Of a stretch of DNA of 64,000 nt, positions 33,823 through 43,896 are shown piece by piece; positions within the stretch are counted from its first letter, which is position 1; each line of letters opens with the position of its first letter. The stretch covers positions 20,735,897 to 20,799,896 of the forward strand of contig OY482848.1 of assembly GCA_960531495.1 (NCBI GenBank), in the 5' to 3' direction. Both the position numbers and the translations under genes were made by a program. The notes beneath the pieces were generated by a model. That model ran no database searches. It saw only the letters and a program-made list of their open reading frames with translations, and was not told where the DNA came from. This DNA comes from Zeus faber. Lineage: Eukaryota > Chordata > Actinopteri > Zeiformes > Zeidae.

Positions 33823-34779
33823 TTGTGTGAGGAGTTGGAAGTTCTGAAAAAAAAAACCTATAAACTAGGACACAAGAAAGAGAAAAGGGTAGAGAAGAGG
33901 GGAAAAGAACTAGAGGTATTGAAAATGTTCAAGGAAGAAGCTGAGGGATGGAGAAAGAGCATGGAAAAGGTCAAAGAAATGGTGATAGAAAGAATGGAGA
34001 CAAAGAAGGGGATGGTAGATAATAAGGAGAGACCACCCCTGTACAATCAAGGGCAATACCGAATAGTGAAAGGAAAGGTAGATATGTTGAGAGAAGTGAA
34101 GATAGAAAATGAAGAACAAGAACACAAGGATAAAATGGCCAGAAACCTATATCCAGACTGAGAGTATGAGGAATAACTGTTATGGACTGAAGGGAGATAA
34201 GACCCAGGTGAGGGAACTAAGGAACCTCGAGCTCATGGCTAGTCCAGCCATTGCAGGAAAGGATAAAAAGCTTTAATAAAAGAAGAGAAGCACTCCAAAT
34301 GTAGAATATTTCACGCAATCAATAGCCCAATCCCAATGTCCAATATTATAAAAAGGAGAAACAAGCAAATTTATCGAATGGGGAACGTAAGACTTAGTGG
34401 CTTGATATTGACCTTACCCAACATAAATGAGGGAGCAAGTGAGTGGATCAAAAAATTTGAAAAGCAGACAATAGGAAAGATAATAGCGGTGGGAGACCTG
34501 AAAGCGCTGAGTACTGGGGGTGAGTAGCATGAGTAGAGCGTATTAAGAAAAAAAGGCCTAGCAGAAGCTATGCAGGAAGTGCTTTGGGATGGCACTGCTA
34601 TTGATGAATACAGACTACAACTGTGGGGAGCACTGAGGGAGGAGTATCTGACCTGAGTAGATCCATAAGCATTGAAGGGACAGTCGATGGGAGAGGCAGA
34701 GGACCTCGCCTCTTATATCTAAAGTCAGGTCAAGAGTTGGCGGATGGAGACCTGGAAACGGATCCGATCATATCTGTAC
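33823..34779 (+). pseudogene. Endogenous retrovirus gag remnant, cut by L1
   Basis: The first frame (33823-34161) is Lys/Glu-rich and helical, then has RPPLYNQ, a PPxY late-domain motif (34033-34044) of the kind that recruits ESCRT through Nedd4-type ligases. After stops and shifts a second frame (34336-34527) carries LPNINEGASEWIKKFEKQT, matching the start of a retroviral capsid. Further pieces include QLWGALREEY (34615 onward) and ETDPII (34756 onward). The coding sequence stops at 34779, where the poly(A) end of a minus-strand L1 begins. No in-frame ATG is seen at the start of the first frame. Gag by family builds the particle core; this copy is broken. It is on the opposite strand to the pol/env relic at 21-25.6 kb. 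Confidence 0.72.
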
Positions 34780-36023
34780 TTTTTTTTTTTTTTTTTACCT
34801 GTGCTGTCAGCATGCTGGGCATACAACACAGAGTATTTGTTTGCCATTGCATTCAGGACAGAGCTAGTCTGCAAGTGGAGTTCAAGTTCTCAACCTGCAA
34901 TGCAACTCTTTATTAATTCTTAAATCATCAAGAACTGCTGCAATAACTCTGTCCTGTGGACGACCTGTAGAATGACAAGAGCACACTCTTTGGAGAACTA
35001 TTTATCATGTTGGGGTCTGCAAAATGTAATGTAATGTAAAACATAGAAACAAACAACATTTACACAAAAACATGAACACTGGATGACATGTATTGATAAA
35101 CAGTGAATTAGGTCCAGGAAAACTGGAACTAAGACTGGTCACGTGGCCTCTTCCTGTCATAATTATGGCAGCAAATGATGGAGGAAAGGAGAGGAATGCA
35201 CTTGAAGCGTGCGTGTGCGTGCGCGTGTGTGTGTGTGTGTAAGATGTCCACCGGTGTACATGACTTATCCCCATTGGTACTGGTGTAGAAGGTTGGTATT
35301 ATGTGGCGGCGCCTCCAAGCATTGGAGCCCCGTGGACACCCCTCGGCTGCAGGAAATCCCCGGGTACCCTGCCCTGCGGCCTCAGAAGACCCCCAGGCCC
35401 CCAGAGAAGCCAGAGGGCCATGGAGCAACCCCCACGCCCAGCCCCGAGGAGCATGACCCCGTCCCAGGGAGCACAAGGAGACACCGCACCTGAGGGGCGC
35501 ACACATACAACCAACCCCCGGGTGCAGGCACAAGACGCAGCCACCGGCACAAAACCCGGGCCATGGGCATAAGGCCCGGATCACGGCCCCACAGCGACAG
35601 ACCAACACCCCGCCAGAGAGACCCGCTCCACGGGCGAGCCGGCAGGACCCCCACGCCCACCCACGCCCCGCACAAGGGGGAGGCCCGCCCCACCGCAGCC
35701 GACCAGAATGCTAGGATAGGTGGACAGAGCCAGAAGGCATGAAAGTAGTCATCTCTGGTATCAAGGGAACAGTGAGAGCAAATACCTTCATCCACAAAAC
35801 CTATTTTGAACATTTTGTGTTCCGTGATATGGGCTCTGTGCAAAATCTTGTATTGGATGAGTTGCATTTTGGAGTTGCGGGTCATAGAAAAGGTAGAAAA
35901 GCCATAGAAAAGCCTCACAAGATCACGACTTGCTGTTCGCCTCCAGTTAGGAATCTCAAACATTTGAACTCTTAAGAGATCGAGCAATGAACCATTCCTG
36001 TATAAATCCTTCCACCACATCAC
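34780..36023 (-). mobile_element. L1-type LINE 3' part inserted in gag
   Basis: On the plus strand a 17-base T run (34780-34796) is the element's poly(A) tail. The 3' UTR (34797 to about 35690) includes the part shared with 2589-3292 and a GC-rich stretch (35310-35700). The end of ORF2 follows. A TG microsatellite (35211-35240) occupies the same place as the CA repeat of the other copy. The 5' limit is unclear; sequence up to about 36600 could belong to it. Confidence 0.8.
35690..36023 (-). pseudogene. L1-type ORF2 C-terminal fragment
   Basis: The minus strand reads WWKDLYRNGSLLDLLRVQMF, FYGFSTFSMTRNSKMQLIQ, KILHRAHITEHKMFKIG, then CSHCSLDTRDDYFHAFWLCP. The last has the Cys-His pattern (CxxC...HxFWxCP) of the zinc-knuckle-like C-terminal domain of L1 ORF2. 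It lacks endonuclease and RT. It is from a different L1 lineage than the one at 25.7-30.1 kb, judged by low sequence similarity over this domain. Confidence 0.8.
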
Positions 36024-37239
36024 CCCTTTATCGCTCCTTTCACTCTATGGCCTATCCTGCTGCTTAAAAATAAAAAACATTGCTTTAAACTGATGTGACC
36101 GTGCTCAAACCAATGATACACAATATTTTTTTTTTGCTGTGACAAGGCTCCAGGGTTAAATTCCAGATAAAATACAAAGGAATTTATTTTATTCATACAA
36201 TAAAACACAATAGAATTCCAGATTTGTGCCAGCACGGATCCATGTCTAAACCCACGCAGTTGAAATTGGTAGGAAATGTGATTCTTGTCATATCTGAGGC
36301 TAGAAAATGGATAAGAAATGCCAGATATAATAGGTTGTATATTTTTAGGCTGCCTAGCATTGCTAGTAGCATATTTGGCAGCCAAACAGTATTTCGGTAC
36401 TGATTCTAGAGAAATTCTAGAGAAAATTCAAAATTTGCCCCTGCCCAATTTTTCAAGTAGTTTTTGGTCTGACATTGCAAACTCCTTCGGCACATTTTTA
36501 CTTACAGATTTTGCTCTCTTGGTACTGTGTCTTTGGCCAATTAGTCCTGGCACATTACTTAAGATTGTAGATGCAAAACGTGCATTCCAAATGTTATAGA
36601 AGAAATATCCTAACTCAAGCTCTGCCGTAGACCATAGCTCTGCCAGAAGGAACTGGAGTAGTTAATGAATTCTTTGCAATGAACAATGGCATTTTTTCAA
36701 ATGACATTTTTAATGTCATTTGAAACTGAAGTATCAGAGCTTCAAAACAAGGTGTCACTTGTGCAAATCAAGCAACATTTTTTAAAGCTATGACTTGTTA
36801 ATGACAAGGGTGTGGCAAACTGTGTTTCTGAGATAATCACCCTCAAAGTTTTCCCCCACACTTGGCTTCATTCAGCCAGCTCCCAGAATGCGAATGGTTT
36901 TGAGGACCAGCAAAGCCACAAATCTACTTCTCACATGGCCACTGGACACCCTGCTGAATGGGGACTTGACACCCCTGCTGAATGGGGCAATCTCTGCGTT
37001 GTTCTTGTGTTTTGAAAGAATGTTGACATCTTTTGTTTTTAAAAAAGCTTTAAATTTAACAGTAAGAATATACATGTTTTATAAAAGTGGAATCATTTGG
37101 GAGTTTAAAAGTGTGAATAACACAACTAAATGTTTAGACTATCAATAATATGAGTCTCTGTATATCAGCCTTGGTGTGTCATTTAATATATAAATGTGCA
37201 TATGCCAAATAAATTCAAAGTTCTTGGAGTTATTATGTG
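36024..37239. other. Unassigned sequence between L1 and the DUF7869-like gene
   Basis: A minus-strand frame (36024-36385) and a plus-strand frame (36318-36599) overlap. Neither has recognisable motifs. The first continues upstream of the L1 fragment and may be its decayed ORF2 or an unrelated insertion. From 36600 to 37240 nothing is recognised. Confidence 0.4.
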
Positions 37240-37249
37240 GGCTAACTCC

Positions 37250-39441
37250 AACCCTTCCCCAGCTACACTCTGAGAGCCTGTTTGGGGCTGCCTCTTCCGA
37301 CTGGTGGTGCTGGGCAGGTGATGTCCTGGGCATCGTCATCACAGAACTCTCTGATCTTGTGGAAGAGGTGGCTCTGTCTGGCTCTGTCCAGTCCAGGTGG
37401 CGGCATAACAGGAAATACAACTCTGGGGGGCAGGGCATGGATGTCACAGAGCAGCTGGAACCTGGTCTCCTCGCCTCCAGAAGACACCTTGGCCGCCACC
37501 ACACCAGGATCCTTGGCATCAAAGCTGGAAGACATGAAATTGAATCTAAATCCAAAAATTCTACTTATACATATTTTTGTTTTATTATAACATTAGTTTA
37601 AGCTTTGTAGAATCATTACTTGCAGTTTATTCACAAGATAACTTGCCACTTGAAGCTTTGCACCAGTTCTGTGCCATCCTCTTTCTCCACTAGTTGAGGG
37701 ATGTTGATTGTCTTTACCATGCTGTTTTGAACAACTGCTGCAATATCAGCAAGAGTGTTCACCCTCGTCTTTTGGAAATGCTGCTTGATAAGTCCAAAGC
37801 ACCAGTCTGGTGAAAACTTGTTGTGGCCTGGTATCAGGAATTGGAGATCCATGGGATGGGGCAGCTTATGCAGTGTACGCCAAGCACAGTACCACAGCAT
37901 GAACTTTTTTTTTTCTGTCCACTACAGTTGTCACAGTGAAGGTCTACCTGGGTCTTCCCAAGACCGTAGTCTTGGAAGAAGTGGTGTGGGTAACTTATCA
38001 CAGCGTTGCAGTCTTTGATGGATGACAAACCTTCGTCCACAAAGTAGTTGACTTGCTGTTGTATTCCCTTACAGCAGACACCAAAAAGGCCACACTTTTG
38101 AGGAGTCAAGAAGTACATTGGGCCTGGCTGAAGGGGATCTGATGGATAATGAACCTGAAAAGAAAAATATAGGCTTTAAGAAAAAATGTGACTAACAGAA
38201 AATGTGCAAATGCAGTGTTTGATCTGTCAGGTTCTTGAATGTTGTTGGTGTGTGGGGTATTTAATACCATAGCACCATAGCACTTAGCACTGTCCTCTGC
38301 TCTAAAAGATGAATAAAACAAAAATCTATCTATGCCCCTTGATAAATCTATCAAGGGGCAACTCAACCTACCTGTAGGGATCAGTGATACTGGATGGCAA
38401 CAGCTTTCCGGCAAAGTTTTTCTGATTTGTGTTGCATCCCGGCAACACTACAGCATGGTCCTCAACATAGTTTGTGATGGAGGTCACGACTTTTCATATT
38501 TGCTCGTGCGTAGAAATCGCTTGTTTGCCCGCAGACCTCTTTTCCTTACATGAGCAATGATGCCATTCTCTTTCATGTGTTGGTAGATCGCACTGGGGCG
38601 GCTGTTTCCAATTCTGTCAATAAAATTGGGAAAATACATCACATTTAGCAGGAAATATGCACATCAATATGTTAGCCGGAGATGTAGGCTTACGGCCTTT
38701 AACCGGATGGCACCGTTGTAATAATTACAGGTGAATGAAGAGAAACACCATCCACTGAGTATTGGGTCCACTACCTTTTTCTTTTGGTTGGTGTTTTTTT
38801 GTTGTCTGGAGTCATTTCACTGCATCTCCTATTGCAGAATACTGTAGCTGTCCTATGTTAAACATGTCTGTGTCCTGCTTTGTTAAGGCTGCTATCATGT
38901 AGCATGATCTATAGATAAAATCAGGATCCAGTCTGTTTGTACATGATTCCTGGTCAAGCCTGCCATTTTATTTTTGCCCCTGGCCGCATTTGCAGGTAAA
39001 CTTGAAAATCTTGTCCATTGCAACTTGGTCATAATCTGCATCACCAACCTCAACGGACTTCATCACGACATTAACTTCTTCCGTTGTAACAACAATAGGA
39101 GTATCATCGGTCTCCTCCGGTGGTTCTTGAAAATATCCCATTTCGTCATCACTTTCAGGTTGAAATCCGCTGTTTGAAATGTTCTTCAAGTCCGGGATAA
39201 TATCAGATTTAGCAGCTCTGTCGTTCTCTGCATCGCTGTCGGAGAACAGGCTATCATCGCGGAAGATGTTGTCCAGAATGAGCTGCTTACACTGACTTGG
39301 ATCTTTCGCACTGGTCAGATTAAGGTCCGAGATCTGATTTACAGCTTCCGCCACCCACTTCTTGTAATCCATAACAACACAGAGATGAAAGTTTTCACAG
39401 ATAAGTGAAACGGAAGAATCTTTGTGCTGTGCTTTAACCAT
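37250..39441 (-). pseudogene. DUF7869-like multi-exon gene, probably transposon-derived
   Basis: Four coding blocks run on the minus strand. 39441-38968: acidic N-terminal part (start ATG at 39372 or 39441), ending FKFTCKCGQGQ, probably the start of a Cys-rich region. About 38622-38372: NSRPSAIYQHMKENGII then NYVEDHAVVLPGCN and LLPSSI. 38154 to about 37643: FLTPQKCGLFGVCC, DLHCDNCSGQ, WYCAWRTLHKLPHPMDLQF, HNKFSPDWCFGLIKQHF. 37524-37250: DAKDPGVVAAKV to HLFHKIREFCDD. The 217-bp intron between the second and third blocks has GT-AG ends (GTAGGT donor, pyrimidine-rich TTTTCAG acceptor). The pattern matches a multicopy family of predicted fish proteins (the DUF7869 label is from memory). The HxDNCxGQ motif resembles a DDE-type catalytic position, an inference. 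Breaks: a frameshift near 38490 and a 10-A run at 37905-37914 one base off frame. Confidence 0.75.
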
Positions 39442-39910
39442 CTGTTTACGGAAGTGACATCATCTTTTTTCTTCTTCGCGGCTTACGACTCTACACAACA
39501 ATGGATCCAGGTGTGTTTTAAAGTAGTACGATTTGAAGGTTGAACTCTATCAAAACGGTTTCACATTGTGACGCCACATCACATGGAATATGGAGGAATG
39601 ATCTTCACCTGGACTGTCTATGTAAAGGAAACGATCAATCGGCGTTGTTCAGTGCTGTTCAGTGTCTCGGTAAGTGAACTGTGTTTCCCCATGGAATCTT
39701 ACGGGAATATTTCACTTGATGGTTTAACATTTATCTACTATTTATAAATCAAACTCGGTTTTGAAAATACATTGAGAGATAAAAAAAAACACAAAGGAAC
39801 ACAAATCTGAAAAAATCTACTTTTCCTTAGTTGACAGATTTGTTCAACTTATTTGGCTGCTCCTGGTGATTTTAGAAATGCGCGAGATGGCAGGTTTTGC
39901 TGCGGTTGGT
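39442..39910. other. Upstream of the DUF7869-like gene, no gene recognised
   Basis: Contains the presumed 5' region of the minus-strand gene. I found no clear terminal inverted repeat matching the other side of that gene. Confidence 0.5.
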
Positions 39911-40908
39911 CACAATGCACCTCTTCGGTACCAAACCAGTCTCTGTTAAAATACTCAGATGACTCCACCTTATTGACTATGTTGAAAAGTACTGATGATC
40001 CCACTCTGAATCAGAGAAATGTTGATTGGTTTGTGGAATGGTGTGACAAGAACGCCCTTATTATTAACTCAGTAAAGACTGAGGAAATCATTTTTGGTAA
40101 GCCCCCAACTTGCCCACCCCCCAAAGTGATGATCCACAATGTTGAAATTAATCAAGTCTCTGCATATAAATACTTAAGTGTCATGATAGATGAGAACCTC
40201 TCATGGACCCCTCACATGGATTTTCTTGGTAAAAGGATACAGCAGCGCATTTATTTTCTCCAGAGATTAAAATCGTTTGGGGCCAGCAGTCAAATTATGT
40301 ATTTATTTTTTACTTCTGAAATTCAGAGCATCATGCTCTACTGTAGCACTGCCTGGTGGAGCAACCTCACAGTGAAAAATAAAAGTAAACTTTAAAATCA
40401 GTTAAAACTTTGCTCCAAAATCATTGGACTTCCTGTAGCTCAAGCCTTTCAAGAGGCCCATAGCAACAGCTTGGTTAGGCTGGCCATAAAGATTTCCTCT
40501 GACTCGACACATGTTTTGCACAATGAATATCAGCCCCTGCCTTCAAATAGGCGCTTCAGAGTCCATTCCTTCAATCGAAATAGGTTTAAAAACTCCTTTG
40601 TACATCAGTCCATTCTACTACTAAACGAACAAAAATGATTCCAGAGCCTTTTATGATTTCATGGGTATTAGTCTTCTTATGTCTTTGTAAATTGTCTTAC
40701 CTGTCATTTATCCTGTGCTTGTCTAATCTGTCATCTGTGTTGTTTGCGTATCGTATTGCATACTTGTATCCTTTCTTGTCACTCCAGTGATTGTTTATCT
40801 GTACTTCCTGAATGTTTTGAGGGGCCTTTCCCAGGGACGCAAAATGTATTTCAGTGCCCTACTGACCAATAAAGTTGTATCGTATCGTATCGTATCGTAT
40901 CGTATCGT
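39911..40908 (+). mobile_element. 5'-truncated Rex1-like LINE
   Basis: Starts within the RT and runs to a 3' end GACCAATAAAGTTG followed by about six ATCGT pentamers (40878-40908), a microsatellite-type LINE tail. Only the second half of the RT and the C-terminal region are present. Confidence 0.82.
39914..40640 (+). pseudogene. Rex1-like RT C-terminal half
   Basis: CTSSVPNQSLLKYSDDSTLL contains a YSDD in place of the usual FADD/YADD catalytic motif, so the first position fits but Ala is Ser. NVDWFVEWCDKNALIINSVK and VSAYKYLSVMIDENLSWTPH follow (thumb region), then QRIYFLQRLKSFG. The frame stops at 40395. Beyond the stop the sequence still reads QLKLCSKIIGLPV and PLPSNRRFRVHSFN to 40640, so the TAA is a recent lesion. 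Family function: copies the LINE RNA at the target site; this copy has no endonuclease or RT N-terminus. Confidence 0.82.
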
Positions 40909-42560
40909 AATAGCAATATTATGACTCCAGTATTGGCGGAAATTGGATACTTGTGATGTATTGAATTAATCAGATTCCATTTTTTTTGCCATGTTCATTT
41001 TCATATTGAAGGAATTTGTAATGGTGAAGATTGGGGTCTTGCTGAACAGAAAATTATCATAAAAATAATGAACGGAAAAAAATTGCGAAATCCCAATGCC
41101 AATAATCGACATTATTCAAAAAGCGATCACGGACAGAATCACTGATTTGGCAGATTTGCACATGTATAAGACCGCTGTTAACCTCCACAAAACATTAGGT
41201 TTGTCCTGGTAATAGGCCTAGTAGTTTGTTGCAAATTGGGCTGAAGGTTCATCTGAAAGACTTGAGTATTCAAGAACGTCTATGCTGTAAATTCCAAAAT
41301 GCATGCATGCTAACTACGGGCTACTTCTCTACACGTATCTCACCATTGTGCTCAAAGGGGATGTGGTAGTGAGGAGTGGTTTTGGCACCATCTGCAGGTG
41401 GGGGGATGCAGCACCCAGCAGGGAGATGCCGCTTAGCAGAGTATTTTGAAGCTGCTGTGGTTTCACCTCATCCTCTCTCTCCTGACAGCGAGGCTGAACT
41501 CCATTCCCTAGCGAAGCACATAGCAGAACGTATCCACAATTGTACTTTTCAGTTGGTCTGAAAAGACCATGTCTGTGCTTTATTCAATAAACACCTGGAT
41601 TGGCTTTGTGTTTCAGCTGCCTCCTGGCCCCTCTCTCACCCTGCAATGGCAAGAGACATGCTACAGGACTCCCTCTTACAGGTGTGTAGCCCTGACTATT
41701 ACTGATGATTATTTAGTTATTAAATAGTCCTAAATTATTATTATTTTTAAAGAGATCCCAATTTTTGTTTATCTATATATTTAAAATATATACTATACAT
41801 ACACAGATAAGACATCACTGAAAGGCAACATCTTAGAACTAAATTCTTCTGCAGGACAAAAATGTAGTAATTTAGGAAGGCATACAGAAAATATTGGACT
41901 TTTTTCAGTCAAATGAAAAATTATAAAAAAATAGAAAAAATGTATATATGTATATAAATAATAAAGAGAAGTAGGGCATCCTGTTAAATGAAATTAATAC
42001 CTATTTGCATCAATTGCCAGGGCAGCTGAGTGACCATTGGAAATGTGCTTGTTTTCTCTTTTTTTTTTATTATTAGGTTTCTACCACTTTGTATATATAT
42101 TTCTTCTCAGTCTCTCGGGGAACAAGCGCAAGCACATTCACAGCATTAAATATTAAGTGTAACCACCCAATACGACCCAATACCACCTGGGCCCTTTGTC
42201 ATCACTGTGACAATACAAAAGCCAAATAAGTCAAATATCCACTGCACGTCTAAATAATTCATCCCACTGTTCCGGAGCATAAAAAAGTAATAATGATAAC
42301 CAAATAACATATACACCACCGCAGGGGTAAAAACAGAAATCATGTGTACACGTAAAGTATACATACATGTTGGGTTTGGGGAACCCCAAAGGCCCAACTA
42401 TTGTAGTAGTAGTTATTCTTTATTCATTCATTTAATTATTTATGTGAAGACATAACATGTTCTTCTAACTTATGCATTTAACCTTGATAAATAACGATCT
42501 ATGTGTGTGTGTATGTATGTATATGCAAGTATATGTATGTGTATATATATATATATATAC
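40909..42560. other. Non-coding, no gene recognised
   Basis: AT-rich, with one GC-balanced section at about 41340-41700 without domain content. Microsatellite TA runs occur near 42540. Confidence 0.55.
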
Positions 42561-42787
42561 ACACCGCGTTCCAAATTATTATGCAAATTGGATTTAAGTG
42601 TCCTAAACATTTAATTTTTTGTTTTTCAATTAAACTCATGGATGGTATTGTGTCTCAGGGCTCTTTGGATCACTGAAATCAAACTCAGAAACCTGTGATA
42701 ATTAGTTTTCCAGGTGAGCCCAATTAAAGGAAAACTACTTAAGAAGGACATTCCACATTATTAAGCAGGCCACAGGTTTCAAGCAAT

Positions 42788-43476
42788 ATGGGAAAGAAAA
42801 AGGATCTCTCTGCTGCCGAAAAACCTCAAATAGTGCAATGCCTTGGACAAGGTATGAAAACATTAGATATTTCACCAAAACCTAAGCGTGATCATCGTAC
42901 TGTGAAGAGATTTGTGGCTGATTCAGAGCACAGATGGGTTCGTGCAGATCAAGGCATTATGAGGAAGGTTTCTACCAGACAAATTAATGGGATTAAGAGA
43001 GCAGCTGCTAAAATGCCATTACAAAGCAGCAAACAGGTATTTGAAGCTGGTGCCTCTGGAGTATCGTGAACCTCAAGGTGTAGGATCCTCCAAAGGCTTG
43101 CAGTTGTGCATGAACCTACTATTGGGCCACCCCTAACCAATGCTCATAAGCAGAAACGGTTGCAGTGGGCCCAGAAATACATAAAGACACCATCTCATGC
43201 TGCAAAGAATACCTCTGTGTCATTGGCTGCTATGGGCATAAAAGGAGAGGAACTCATGGTGTGGCCCCCATCCTCCCCTGACCTCCACCCTATTGAGAAC
43301 CTTTGGAGCATCCTCAAGCAAAATATCTATGAGGGTGGGAGGCAGTTTGCATCAAAACAGCAGCTCTGGGAGGCTATTCTGACATCCTGCAAAGAAATTC
43401 AAGCAGAAACTCTCCAAAAACTCACAAGTTCAATGGATGCAAGAATTGTGAAGGTGATATCAAAGAAGGGGTCCTA
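42788..43476 (+). pseudogene. Mariner/Tc1-type transposase, core deleted
   Basis: The frame starts MGKKKDLSAAEKPQIVQCLG, an N-terminal helix-turn-helix, and continues DHRTVKRFVADSEH and AAAKMPLQSSKQVFEA (second HTH). A shift near 43060 leads to the second frame: PPLTNAHKQKRLQWAQKYIK. That joins directly to PSHAAKNTSVSLAAMGIKG, then WPPSSPDLHPIENLWSILKQ, the segment around the last catalytic Asp/Glu. The join removes about 100 residues, including the first two catalytic Asp residues, which fall before PSHAAKN in this family. No active enzyme is possible. Confidence 0.85.
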
Positions 43477-43620
43477 GGTTAACATGTATCTTGGCCTGTT
43501 CAGATGTTTCTGATTGAAATTTTAGTTCTTGACAACCTTTAAAATGTTTTGAAACTCTGTTGTGCATAATAATTTGGAACAGTTCATTTAGAGTTTTTTA
43601 TTTTTGAAAAAAATAAAAAA

Positions 43621-43664
43621 CCATTGGGTTACCATTGGGTTACCATTGGGTTACCATTGGGAGG
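43621..43664 (+). repeat. 11-bp tandem repeat, four units
   Basis: CCATTGGGTTA three times plus a fourth, partly changed unit, within the 3' non-coding part of the mariner element. Confidence 0.95.
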
Positions 43665-43799
43665 TTTGTTCTTTAACATTCGAATTATACCCTAATGGTT
43701 GATGACTTGAAAATTATACTGACTGTCATTTGCATCGACTATTTAGGAAAATCAGAGAAAAATATCATTTGCATAATAATGGAAATGGAACGCGGTGTT

Positions 43800-43810
43800 T
43801 GTGTGTGTGT

Positions 43811-43891
<81 letters not shown>
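43800..43891. repeat. (GT)n(TA)n microsatellite
   Basis: GT run then TA run, joining the right end of the mariner element to the 3' end of the minus-strand LINE. Confidence 0.95.

Positions 43892-43896
<5 letters not shown>

Larger units (their letters stand above)
42561..43799 (+). mobile_element. Mariner-type transposon lacking catalytic core
   Basis: The left end ACACCGCGTTCC then AAATTATTATGCAAAT is inverted at the right end (ATTTGCATAATAAT then GGAACGCGGTGT, 43767-43799), with a few extra bases there. A subterminal copy of the same motif lies at 43563-43580. The transposase between has lost its central part. TA-rich DNA flanks both sides. Confidence 0.85.

Noticed and set aside
36318..36599. 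Hydrophobic plus-strand frame that looks like a membrane protein
   Set aside because: No start context or homologous pattern; it overlaps an opposite-strand frame next to an L1 fragment.
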